DNA of 9,546 nt from JBFLVQ01 sp040758525 (GTDB taxonomy: Bacteria; Acidobacteriota; Blastocatellia; Chloracidobacteriales; JADJPF01): assembly GCA_040758525.1 (NCBI GenBank), contig JBFLVQ010000361.1, forward strand, positions 1 through 9,546, given 5' to 3'. The notes beneath the pieces were generated by a model. It was given only the letters and a program-made list of their open reading frames with translations. It was not told where the DNA came from and searched no databases. Position 1 is the stretch's first letter. Each line of letters begins with the position of its first letter. Shown in pieces: positions 1 through 7,295 of the stretch. The translations under genes and the position numbers were made by a program.

Positions 1-937
1 TCATACCTGTTACTGCCAAGACCACTTCTTCGGTGAAAAGGGTATTACCTTCAACTTTGATTGTGCCGAAATTATAACGGCGTCCCTCATCAATAGGGAT
101 CTTTACCTTGATACCGTCACCACGTCGACCAATAAGCGGGATAGGAAGGCCGACTTGACCAACATCCTCAATCTGTGGCTCACCAATCTGTGGGCGTATA
201 TAACCTTTCTCACCCATAAAGATACGCACACGCTGTAGATCCTCATCAAGCTTACGCTTGTCGTAAATATCTTTGGAGGTAAAGATAGTTATTAAGCTAG
301 ACTGTTTAACCAGCTTCATTGCACGGCGCAGTTTACGATCGGAAAAGACTTGATTGCCTTCAAAATCGATCTTGGTAATGCGCACGCGCCGGCCTTCATT
401 CACAGAGAAATTGACTGCTACGGTAGTGGCTGAGATCTCCTCTACTTGAGCCTCTACTTGAGCATTAGGCTTACCTTTCTCGGCCAACAACTCCTTAAGA
501 GTTCGTTCTGCCTGTTTTACCGCCACTGGATCAAGGCGCGACTCTTTAGAGACTTGTACACGGCGTTCTCGAAAGCGCTGAATAACATCAGATTCTTGTA
601 CCGCTTTAAGACCTTCATAGGTGATATCGCGAATCACAGGACGTTCTTTGACCTGGAAGATCACAATTATGCCACCACGTGGTCCCTCTTCAACCAGCAC
701 GCGGCTATCAAATTCGTCAAAGAAGCCTTGCGCCATTATTGCCTGGAAGTCGCGCTGTACTTGCTGCTCACTATAGATGTCGCCTTTTTTGGTCTGTATA
801 TAGAGTTTTATTGTATCAGTAGGGATGGAGCGGTTACCGCGTATATCCACCTCCTCTACAATACGCGAATCCTGAGCCAATACGGGCTGAAAACAGAACA
901 GTAATAGGACAGAAACTGCCGAAAAAAGTAGCTTCAT
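1..937 (-). CDS. bamA: Outer-membrane protein assembly factor BamA, N-terminal part (3' end outside window)
   Basis: This reading frame has no stop from the ATG at 937 to the left edge, giving 312 codons of the N-terminus. BamA is the outer-membrane core of the Bam complex, which folds and inserts beta-barrel proteins. Residues 1-21 are a signal peptide with a hydrophobic core rich in Leu/Phe and a likely cleavage after VLA (VLA|QD). Periplasmic POTRA repeats follow. POTRA1 is about 25-95 (VDIRGNRSIPTDTI, then GFFDEF), POTRA2 about 98-180 (DITYEGLKAV), POTRA3 about 184-282 (IDFEGNQVFSDRKL), and POTRA4 begins near 288 (IKVEGNTLFTEEVV). Each shows the family's V/I-x-G-N/L pattern. The C-terminal barrel lies outside the window. 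GGAGG at 943-947, 5 nt before the ATG, supports the start. It follows clpC by 205 nt and may have its own promoters there. The POTRA order and signal peptide make the call firm; another Omp85-family protein is less likely. Confidence 0.93.
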   Translation of the reverse strand, partial: MKLLFSAVSVLLLFCFQPVLAQDSRIVEEVDIRGNRSIPTDTIKLYIQTKKGDIYSEQQVQRDFQAIMAQGFFDEFDSRVLVEEGPRGGIIVIFQVKERPVIRDITYEGLKAVQESDVIQRFRERRVQVSKESRLDPVAVKQAERTLKELLAEKGKPNAQVEAQVEEISATTVAVNFSVNEGRRVRITKIDFEGNQVFSDRKLRRAMKLVKQSSLITIFTSKDIYDKRKLDEDLQRVRIFMGEKGYIRPQIGEPQIEDVGQVGLPIPLIGRRGDGIKVKIPIDEGRRYNFGTIKVEGNTLFTEEVVLAVTGM

Positions 938-1052
938 AATTGCCTCCGGAGAGGATATAAGACGATTACCGCCATTGTAGAGTTGCTTATGCGAGTGAAA
1001 TCCCTGGTGATAGACACCCATTTGAAGAGCACCATTCACCTTAAAGTAGTTA

Positions 1053-1081
1053 ATTTTAGTGGGGTATATAGGGAAAAGCAA
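1053..1081 (-). promoter_or_regulatory. Candidate sigma-70 promoter proximal to bamA
   Basis: On the minus strand, TTGCTT (1076-1081) is separated by 17 nt from TAAAAT (1053-1058). The -10 box matches consensus at 5 of 6 positions and the -35 at 3 of 6. It lies about 115 nt before the bamA start, so a transcript would carry a leader of roughly 110 nt. This is inferred from sequence only. Confidence 0.4.
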
Positions 1082-1099
1082 GACCGCGTGGCCGACTTT

Positions 1100-1127
1100 A
1101 TTTTATCCTTTGCCTTATTTGCAGCAA
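1100..1127 (-). promoter_or_regulatory. Candidate second, distal promoter for bamA
   Basis: On the minus strand, TTGCTG (1122-1127) is separated by 16 nt from TAAAAT (1100-1105). It has the same box composition as the proximal candidate 47 nt downstream and begins only about 16 nt past the clpC stop. The rest of the 205-nt gap between clpC and bamA shows no strong hairpin followed by a T run, so I see no intrinsic terminator there, and read-through from clpC remains possible. Confidence 0.3.
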
Positions 1128-1142
1128 AACATATGTAATATT

Positions 1143-3494
1143 CTAGTGAGTGAGCAAGGCATCACCAGGCTGCTCAATGTTGGCATTACGGCATTGCAAG
1201 GCATCACTCTCGCAATAGACCTCTATGGTCGTACCTTCTTCGAATTTGCCTTGAATAACCGCTTCCGAGAGGGGATCCTCAACATATTTCTGTAATGCGC
1301 GGCGTAATGGACGCGCACCATAGGAACGATCTGTACAAGTCTTCTCAAGAATCCAGTGCTTCGCTTCATTAGTAAGAGTCACCCTCATACGGCGGCGCTC
1401 TAGCGTCTTGTTCATTTGGGTTACTAGCAGACCGATCACACTGATCAAATCGTCATCTGAGAGCGGCTCAAAGACAATAATCTCATCAAGACGATTGATA
1501 AACTCAGGATTGAAAGTTTGGCGCACGGCGCCCATTACTGCCTCTTCCATCTTTTCATGCTGTAATTCAACAGAGGCTTGGAAACCCAGATGTCCGCGTT
1601 TCTGGATAAAACGAGCACCAATGTTGGAGGTCATAATAACGATAGTATTCTTGAAATCTATCGTGTTACCAAGCGAATCGGAGAGCTGACCATCTTCGAA
1701 TACTTGTAATAAAATATTGAAAATGTCTGGATGAGCCTTCTCGATCTCATCAAATAGCAGAACAGAATAGGGATTACGTTTGATTCGCTCTGTTAATTGA
1801 CCACCCTCCTCATGACCTACATAACCGGGCGGTGAGCCAATCAATTTGGAGACTGAGTGCTTCTCCATAAATTCCGACATATCAAAGCGGATCATCGCAC
1901 GCTCAGTACCAAAGAGAAAATCAGCTAGAGAGCGAGCTACTTCTGTCTTACCTACTCCAGTAGGTCCTAAGAAAAGGAAACTTCCCACTGGGCGGTTAGG
2001 ATTTTTAAGGCCTGCTCGGCTACGCCGGATCGCACGCGCTAACGCCGAAATTGCCTTCTCCTGCGAGATAATACGTTGATGTAACTCTTCTTCGATACGC
2101 ATCAACTTCTGTGACTCTTCCTCTTTTAGCGAAGAGATCGGAATACCAGTCCAACGCGCGATCACATCCTCGATATCCTCTTTAGTGACAACACGGCGGG
2201 AATCAAAATCGCCCATCTCCTGCTCATAGATCGAGCGACTATTAAAACGCCCATGACGGGGCGAATCGTAAGTATCAGCCACCAATTGTGAATAACGCAA
2301 CTTTACCCGTGCGCCCGCTTCATCAATGATATCGATCGCCTTATCAGGTAAGAAACGATCAGGAATATATCGATTGGATTGATAAACAGCAGTATCGACT
2401 GCTTCTGGCGCATAACGCACTTGATGGAAAGACTCGTAACGCTCCTTGATCCCTTCCAAGATACAGATGGCTTCTTGTTCTGTAGGGGCAGGCACTTTAA
2501 CAGCCTGGAAGCGACGTTCTAACGAACGATCTTTCTCAATCGACTTACGGAACTCAGCCGGTGTAGTAGCACCTATACATTGAATCTCACCTCGTGAGAG
2601 GGCGGGCTTAAGGATATTAGCAGCATCGAGTGAACCTTCTGCTGAGCCAGCGCCTACCAGTGTATGCAACTCATCAATAAAGACGATGAACTGAGGATTC
2701 TCCACCAGTTCACGCATAATCGTTTTGAGACGTTCTTCAAACTGACCGCGGTACTTTGTACCTGCTACCACTAATGAAAGGTCAAGCGCAAGAATACGCT
2801 TGTCAGCAAGAAATGGTGGCACTTCACCCGACATTATACGTTGTGCTAGACCCTCTACAATTGCTGTCTTACCTACCCCTGGTTCACCGATCAGGACAGG
2901 ATTATTCTTAGTGCGTCGGCAGAGGATCTGAACAACACGCTCAATCTCGTTTTCACGTCCTACCAGAGGATCCAATTGACCCTGTACCGCTGCTTCGGTA
3001 AGGTCACGGCTAAATTCTGCTAGATGGGGAGTCTCTTTCTTTTGTGCAGTATGTCGTTCGCTGGCAGAAGAGCGCATCAGTTCATCACGGATCGCATTTA
3101 GGCGTAGGCCACGCTCATGCAAGATCTCGGCAGCCACACTCTTCTCTTCACGCAGTAGACCTAAAAGTAGATGTTCGGTGCCAATATGACGGTGCTGTAG
3201 TCGCTCAGACTCTTCTGCAGCATAGGCGAGCACGCGTTTAGCTTCTGGCGAAAGCGGCAGATCTACTGAAGTCGATACCTTCTCACGCAGAATGGTGCGG
3301 CCTTCAATCTCTTTACGAATAGATTCGATGGAAGCTTGCGAATGGCGGAAGAAGCGATTTGTCAGACCTTTGTCTTCACGCATCAATCCAAGCAGTATAT
3401 GCTCCGCTTCGATCGCTGGGGCACCAAATTGGCTCGCTTCATAGCGGGCGAAGAAGATTACTCGACGGGCTTTCTCTGTATATCTTTCAAACAT
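1143..3494 (-). CDS. clpC: ClpC-type AAA+ unfoldase (Clp protease ATPase subunit), middle domain missing
   Basis: This is a 783-residue HSP100/Clp ATPase that unfolds cytoplasmic proteins and feeds them to ClpP. Two Clp_N repeats fill about 1-145. AAA domain 1 has Walker A GEPGVGKT (203-210), pore loop KYRG (247-250), Walker B VFIDE (271-275) and the arginine-finger region ERRF (326-329). AAA domain 2 has Walker A GPTGVGKT (510-517), Walker B LLFDE (579-583), pore loop GYVG (557-560), the FINR arginine finger (665-668) and sensor-2 GARPLRR (726-732). The tripeptide LGF (636-638) matches the ClpP-docking loop, so a proteolytic role is likely; no clpP lies in the window. Only about 34 non-helical-looking residues (401-434) separate domain 1 from the VTKEDI segment, where ClpC normally carries a coiled coil with a UVR motif. 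The N-terminus still reads as ClpC rather than ClpA or ClpB. The ATG at 3494 opens on the conserved MFERYTEKAR start but has only a weak, distant AAGG upstream, so translation may depend partly on lolD. An extra tail of about 20 residues with Cys761 and Cys768 ends the protein. Confidence 0.95.
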   Translation of the reverse strand: MFERYTEKARRVIFFARYEASQFGAPAIEAEHILLGLMREDKGLTNRFFRHSQASIESIRKEIEGRTILREKVSTSVDLPLSPEAKRVLAYAAEESERLQHRHIGTEHLLLGLLREEKSVAAEILHERGLRLNAIRDELMRSSASERHTAQKKETPHLAEFSRDLTEAAVQGQLDPLVGRENEIERVVQILCRRTKNNPVLIGEPGVGKTAIVEGLAQRIMSGEVPPFLADKRILALDLSLVVAGTKYRGQFEERLKTIMRELVENPQFIVFIDELHTLVGAGSAEGSLDAANILKPALSRGEIQCIGATTPAEFRKSIEKDRSLERRFQAVKVPAPTEQEAICILEGIKERYESFHQVRYAPEAVDTAVYQSNRYIPDRFLPDKAIDIIDEAGARVKLRYSQLVADTYDSPRHGRFNSRSIYEQEMGDFDSRRVVTKEDIEDVIARWTGIPISSLKEEESQKLMRIEEELHQRIISQEKAISALARAIRRSRAGLKNPNRPVGSFLFLGPTGVGKTEVARSLADFLFGTERAMIRFDMSEFMEKHSVSKLIGSPPGYVGHEEGGQLTERIKRNPYSVLLFDEIEKAHPDIFNILLQVFEDGQLSDSLGNTIDFKNTIVIMTSNIGARFIQKRGHLGFQASVELQHEKMEEAVMGAVRQTFNPEFINRLDEIIVFEPLSDDDLISVIGLLVTQMNKTLERRRMRVTLTNEAKHWILEKTCTDRSYGARPLRRALQKYVEDPLSEAVIQGKFEEGTTIEVYCESDALQCRNANIEQPGDALLTH

Positions 3495-3562
3495 TGCTAA
3501 CTTTTCGCCTTGTTACCGCTGCGCCATTAGGAGGCCACACGGTCTCACCGCGCTCGGCTCTC

Positions 3563-4297
3563 TTAAGCTCGCAAGCAGCCATCCTCAAGATGCAGAACGC
3601 GTGAGCAAATTGCTGCCAGGCGCTCGTTGTGTGTGACGATTACGGACGTGAGACCAATCTCAGTATGCATCCGTTTCAGCAAATGGTGAATCTCTTCACC
3701 GGTGCGACTATCCAGATTGCCAGTTGGTTCATCAGCCAACAATATATCTGGTTCTCTCACAAGAGCCCTGGCCAAGGCAACACGTGCTACTTCCCCACCA
3801 GATAACTCGCCAGGACGATGCTGAAGGCGTGCGCTTAATCCCACGCGTTCCAAAATAGCAACCGCGCGAGAGTTACTCGCGCGTTGCGCTTCACCACCAA
3901 TAAGCAGTGGTAACATCGTGTTTTCAAGCGCCGAGAACTCAGGTAACAAGTGGTGGAATTGAAAAACAAAACCAACTCGCCTGTTCCTTATTCTAGCCAA
4001 GTCTACATCAGAAAGTTTGCAAATGTCAAACCCATCCATAATCACAGAGCCAGTATTAGGACGATCTAATCCACCAAGAATATGTAGCAGTGTAGACTTG
4101 CCTGCGCCTGACGGTCCTACAATAGCAATCATCTCGCCACGCTGAATTTCTAGTGAAAGGTTTTCGAAGACGATAACCCTGCTTGTGCCTACTTGGTAGC
4201 ATTTAGAAATAACAGAAGCAGTGAGCAGCGTCGTATTGGTAGCCATTGGCGTAGCAGGTGTACGGGCTTCCATTAGACGGCTTTCTCTTTTACTCAT
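3563..4297 (-). CDS. lolD: Lipoprotein-releasing ABC transporter ATPase LolD
   Basis: This 244-residue ABC ATPase belongs to the LolD/MacB group and powers extraction of outer-membrane lipoproteins from the inner membrane. Visible motifs are Walker A GPSGAGKS (61-68), the Q-loop region VFQFHHLLPEF (111-121, a strong LolD hallmark), signature LSGGE (165-169), Walker B ILLADE (185-190), D-loop NLDS (194-197) and H-loop His223. The signature helix reads EVARVALARAL, where the family usually has a Gln/Arg-rich ERQRVAIARAL. The ATG at 4297 overlaps the end of the permease gene by 8 nt and has GAAGG (4306-4310) 8 nt upstream, supporting translational coupling. It gives an extension of about 10-17 residues relative to typical LolD; Met9 and Met18 are alternative starts with poorer ribosome sites. 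Sixty-eight nt separate it from clpC, with only a short weak hairpin (CGGT-GAG-ACCG) and no T run. MacB-type or FtsE-type ATPases are less likely given the partner and the Q-loop. Confidence 0.93.
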   Translation of the reverse strand: MSKRESRLMEARTPATPMATNTTLLTASVISKCYQVGTSRVIVFENLSLEIQRGEMIAIVGPSGAGKSTLLHILGGLDRPNTGSVIMDGFDICKLSDVDLARIRNRRVGFVFQFHHLLPEFSALENTMLPLLIGGEAQRASNSRAVAILERVGLSARLQHRPGELSGGEVARVALARALVREPDILLADEPTGNLDSRTGEEIHHLLKRMHTEIGLTSVIVTHNERLAAICSRVLHLEDGCLRA

Positions 4298-5519
4298 AAC
4301 GTAGACCTTCTACAGGCACCAACCGCGAGGCTTTCCAAGCTGGATAGATAGTAGCAAAGAAGCTTATCGTAACTGCCATGATAGTAACCAGCAACACATC
4401 AAGCAGCCGCGTCTGGAACGGTACATAAGAGATGGAATAGATACGTGGGTCGAGTTGTATAAGACGGTAGGTATTGGCTAGCCAACTAGTTAATATACCG
4501 GCTAAACCTCCGATCGTCATTCCCACCACACCTATAATAATGCCCTGTAACATAAAGATCGCAAGAACACTGCGTGCTGTTGCACCCATACTCATTAGGA
4601 TGGCAATATCACGATTCTTCTCTACTACCATCATTATTAAAGTTGTAATGATGTTAAGCGCCGCGACAAGAATTATTAGTCCAATACCAACAAAGAATCC
4701 CAGCCGTTGCAGATTGAGAGCAGCAAAGACAGGTTGATTGAGCTGTTGCCAGTCTTTTGTCTTATAACCCGGTCCCACTGCTGCTAACAGACTTGCAGCA
4801 ATCTCTTTGACATGGTAGATGTCGTCTACTTTCATCTGTATAATTTGCGCTGCTTCCGAATTGAGAAGTAGATTTTGCGCTGCCTGCATTGAGATATATG
4901 CCCAGTTGGCATCGTACTCATATAGACCAGATTTGAAGATCCCTACTACTCGAAAGACCTGCTGGCGTGGTGCCAGACCAGCAGGTGTGAGCGTGCCATC
5001 CTGCGAAATGGTGGTAACCAGATCACCCAATCTGATATTCATACTGTAAGCCAATTCATGCCCTACTATAATACCAGGCTCGCTTGCCTCATTGTGCTGT
5101 AGCTCACTCACTGAGCCTTCTGAAAGAGTTTGGAAGACCTCATTGGCGTCACTGCGCGCCTGTAAATCTACCGCCTTTAAGATCGCCCCCCGCGCCCCGC
5201 TGGTGCTGTTTAGTAGTACATCAATATAGAGCGTAGCGGCAGCGGCTTTAATATGTGGCTGTTTTTCTACTAGTGTAACCAGCGTACCAACATTAGTAAG
5301 AGGCGCTTCATCTTCGCGCAGCAAATTAAGGTGGGCTGTACCACCTAGGATCTTAGCCTGTAGATCTTGCTCCATACCACTTTGGAAGGCAAGCACAATA
5401 ACTAACGCCCAAACACCTACAGCAATACCTAACATAGAGATAAAAGTGATAACCGAGAGCACAGCCTGGCGACGTTTTGCACGTAAGTAACGAAGCGCAA
5501 TGAACAGCTCGTAGGGCAT
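4290..5519 (-). CDS. lolC: LolC/LolE-family lipoprotein-releasing permease
   Basis: This 409-residue inner-membrane permease is the partner of LolD. The layout is the MacB/LolCE pattern: a cytoplasmic N-terminus (YELFIALRYLRAKRRQ), one transmembrane helix (about 18-45), a periplasmic domain of about 220 residues (50-270), then three helices (about 273-298, 316-347 and 373-394). Hallmarks are EKNRDIAILMSMGA (300-313) after the second helix and the C-terminal YPAWKASRLVPVEGLRYE (392-409). There is only one such permease gene next to lolD, where gammaproteobacteria have separate lolC and lolE, so a homodimeric (LolF-like) transporter is the simplest reading. LolC and LolE cannot be told apart from this sequence alone. 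The ATG at 5519 is preceded by A/T-rich sequence without a clear Shine-Dalgarno, unlike bamA or the radical SAM gene. It follows lysS by 138 nt, and the gap contains an inverted repeat. Confidence 0.92.
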   Translation of the reverse strand: MPYELFIALRYLRAKRRQAVLSVITFISMLGIAVGVWALVIVLAFQSGMEQDLQAKILGGTAHLNLLREDEAPLTNVGTLVTLVEKQPHIKAAAATLYIDVLLNSTSGARGAILKAVDLQARSDANEVFQTLSEGSVSELQHNEASEPGIIVGHELAYSMNIRLGDLVTTISQDGTLTPAGLAPRQQVFRVVGIFKSGLYEYDANWAYISMQAAQNLLLNSEAAQIIQMKVDDIYHVKEIAASLLAAVGPGYKTKDWQQLNQPVFAALNLQRLGFFVGIGLIILVAALNIITTLIMMVVEKNRDIAILMSMGATARSVLAIFMLQGIIIGVVGMTIGGLAGILTSWLANTYRLIQLDPRIYSISYVPFQTRLLDVLLVTIMAVTISFFATIYPAWKASRLVPVEGLRYE

Positions 5520-5559
5520 AATTAATCGCGATGTGGGACCAATAGGTAATGATAGGGAA

Positions 5560-5608
5560 GATACGATCTATACCAGGATTGAGTGGCAAGACTGCAATAG
5601 ATCGTATC
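5560..5608. repeat. Perfect 12-bp inverted repeat in the lysS-lolC gap
   Basis: GATACGATCTAT (5560-5571) is exactly complementary to ATAGATCGTATC (5597-5608), with a 25-nt spacer. On the minus strand it lies 40 nt before the lolC start. No T run follows on either strand, so it is not a standard intrinsic terminator. It could be an operator with two half-sites or a stem-loop in the lolC leader. Confidence 0.6.
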
Positions 5609-5612
5609 AACA

Positions 5613-5621
5613 ATTGTATCA
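5613..5621 (-). promoter_or_regulatory. Possible extended -10 element upstream of lolC
   Basis: The minus strand reads TGATACAAT, a TGn-extended -10 with TACAAT (5613-5618). No good -35 is seen 16-18 nt upstream. If used, transcription would begin near 5606, at the edge of the inverted repeat, making that repeat a 5' leader structure or start-site operator. A weaker alternative is TATAGA inside the proximal repeat arm. Read-through from lysS is equally plausible. Confidence 0.22.
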
Positions 5622-5657
5622 GTACTGTTAATCAGAAATATTTTCATATATTTATCA

Positions 5658-7157
5658 CTATTTCTCCGGCCGCATATGTGGAAAGAGTATCACATCTCGT
5701 ATCGAATGCTGATTAGTAAGTAGCATAACTAGACGATCTACCCCAATACCTTCACCAGCCGTCGGTGGCATACCATAGCTGAGTGCGCGCAGATAATCTT
5801 CGTCAAGCACCATTGCCTCTTCATCGCCACGCTCACGCAATTTCATCTGCATCTCAAAGCGTCGTCGCTGTTCTGTGGGATCATTTAACTCACTAAAACC
5901 ATTCGCAACTTCCATCGTAGCAATAAACAGTTCAAAGCGATCTGTGAAGTTAGGATCAGATTTAGACTGTTTAGAGAGTGGTGATAGTTCCGTAGGGAAT
6001 TCAGTGATAAATGTTGGTTGCAGCAGCTGTGGCTCGGCCACATGTTCGAAGAGCACGCCTAATAGCAAGCCTGCTTCTGCTCCTTTGGGCATATCTGCGC
6101 CCACTCGTGTAACCAGCGCACATAACTGCTCAACATTGTTTAGATCCTCCAAGCTAGGCAGATAGGCTGTGTCTGGCCAATATTTGATCACTGCTTCACG
6201 CATAGTAAGGCGCTGCCAGGGACGTTGGAAATTGATCGAATTACCTTTATATTCGATGGTATCACTACCACATACACGTAGGACCAGTCCAGCAATCAGC
6301 TCCTCGGTAAGATCAATCAGATCGTTATAGTCACTATATGCCTGATAGAACTCTAACATGGTAAATTCCGGATTGTGCTTGGCCGATAGTCCCTCATTGC
6401 GGAAGTTGCGGTTTAATTCATAAACGCGATCCAGGCCACCTACGATAAGCCGTTTAAGATACAGTTCAGGGGCAATACGAGCATAGAGGGTGATATCAAG
6501 GGCATTATGATGAGTGACAAAAGGGCGTGCGGCAGCACCAGTAGCAAGTGGGGAGAGCATAGGTGTTTCAACCTCAAGATAACCATGCTCATCAAAATAA
6601 CGTCGTAGTTCACGAACGATCTGGGCACGTCTAATAAAGACTTCACGCACTTCATGATTTGCGATCAGATCGGCATAGCGTTGGCGATAGCGCAGTTCCT
6701 TGTCTTGCAAGCCATAATATTTATCGGGTGGAGGAGTGAGTGCCTTGGCCAAGAAGGTAAACTCACTAGCATGGATCGAAAGCTCATCTGTCTTGGTGCG
6801 AAAGAGCAGTCCCCTTGTTCCGATCAGGTCGCCTAGATCAAGTAGTTCGAAAAGCTGCCAGGTGCGCTGATCAAGCTCATTACTACGTAGATAGATCTGT
6901 AACTGTTGGTCACCATCTGAATAGGTAATAAAGGCAGCTCGACCCATCTTACGTATCGCGCGTATACGTCCTGCTACCCGCACTTCCTTATGTATAGCTG
7001 CTAGTTGATCTTTGCTTTGCGGAGAATATTGTTTGACTATCTCGCTTATTGTCTCGGTTGCCGAGTATGAATGCGGATAGGGATCTATTCCTAGTTCAAT
7101 AATTGTCTGCAGGTTCTTTTTACGTTGTAGTACTTGCTCATTGGTTAATTCGTTCAA
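5658..7157 (-). CDS. lysS: Lysyl-tRNA synthetase, class II
   Basis: This 499-residue enzyme charges tRNA-Lys with lysine and matches the usual length of about 490-505. An N-terminal OB-fold anticodon-binding domain spans about 58-138 (VRVAGRIRAIRKMGRAAFI). The class II catalytic domain follows. Motif 1 is around 176-200 (RRAQIVRELRRYFDEHGYLE), motif 2 around 252-270 (FRNEGLSAKHNPEFTMLEFY), and motif 3 around 466-478 (AGEGIGVDRLVML), ending in LFPHMRPEK. The lysine-pocket segments ARPFVTHHNALD (210-221) and EVANGFSELND (416-426) are present. The start codon is TTG at 7157. An in-frame TGA lies three codons upstream, no ATG exists in the first 50 codons, and AAGGGAG sits 9 nt before it. A consensus promoter precedes it. 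It heads the lysS-lolC-lolD-clpC run. Confidence 0.97.
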   Translation of the reverse strand: MNELTNEQVLQRKKNLQTIIELGIDPYPHSYSATETISEIVKQYSPQSKDQLAAIHKEVRVAGRIRAIRKMGRAAFITYSDGDQQLQIYLRSNELDQRTWQLFELLDLGDLIGTRGLLFRTKTDELSIHASEFTFLAKALTPPPDKYYGLQDKELRYRQRYADLIANHEVREVFIRRAQIVRELRRYFDEHGYLEVETPMLSPLATGAAARPFVTHHNALDITLYARIAPELYLKRLIVGGLDRVYELNRNFRNEGLSAKHNPEFTMLEFYQAYSDYNDLIDLTEELIAGLVLRVCGSDTIEYKGNSINFQRPWQRLTMREAVIKYWPDTAYLPSLEDLNNVEQLCALVTRVGADMPKGAEAGLLLGVLFEHVAEPQLLQPTFITEFPTELSPLSKQSKSDPNFTDRFELFIATMEVANGFSELNDPTEQRRRFEMQMKLRERGDEEAMVLDEDYLRALSYGMPPTAGEGIGVDRLVMLLTNQHSIRDVILFPHMRPEK

Positions 7158-7166
7158 AGCTGATCA

Positions 7167-7173
7167 CTCCCTT
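7167..7173 (-). promoter_or_regulatory. Shine-Dalgarno that fixes the TTG start of lysS
   Basis: AAGGGAG on the minus strand ends 9 nt before the TTG at 7155-7157. A nearby GTG is out of frame, and an in-frame TGA blocks any longer protein, so this site decides the start. Confidence 0.7.
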
Positions 7174-7187
7174 ATAGGTATCGAAAA

Positions 7188-7217
7188 ATTATATTTAGCG
7201 GTTTGAGAGAGTGTCAA
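7188..7217 (-). promoter_or_regulatory. Consensus sigma-70 promoter of lysS
   Basis: The minus strand carries TTGACA (7212-7217) and TATAAT (7188-7193), both perfect consensus hexamers, with an 18-nt spacer. Transcription should begin near 7181, leaving a leader of about 24 nt that includes the Shine-Dalgarno. It is the best promoter in the window and probably drives lysS and, by read-through, the genes after it. Confidence 0.82.
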
Positions 7218-7234
7218 GGAAGGGCGGCCTAGCA

Positions 7235-7278
7235 ATTGCGGATTACGAGAAGCTATTTAGCCCACCGCAATCCGCAAT
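7235..7278. repeat. 10-bp inverted repeat between the radical SAM gene and lysS
   Basis: ATTGCGGATT (7235-7244) is the exact complement of AATCCGCAAT (7269-7278), with a 24-nt spacer. The right arm is part of a tandem CCGCAAT-CCGCAAT. It starts 18 nt after the radical SAM stop codon on the minus strand, so it could end or stabilise that transcript. No T run follows, so a classical intrinsic terminator is not supported. It ends about 18 nt upstream of the lysS -35 box, so a regulatory role is also possible. Confidence 0.45.
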
Positions 7279-7295
7279 CTACTATATAAAATCGA

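Noticed and set aside
446..904. 152-codon open frame on the plus strand
   Set aside because: It lies antisense inside bamA, whose minus-strand product has a signal peptide and POTRA repeats; the plus-strand product has no family features.
3495..3562. Possible terminator between lolD and clpC
   Set aside because: Only a 4-6 bp hairpin (CGGT-GAG-ACCG) is found, with no T run, so read-through is more likely than termination.
5353..5613. 86-codon minus-strand frame crossing the lolC start
   Set aside because: It overlaps the conserved lolC N-terminus in another frame, covers the palindrome, and its product is not recognisable.
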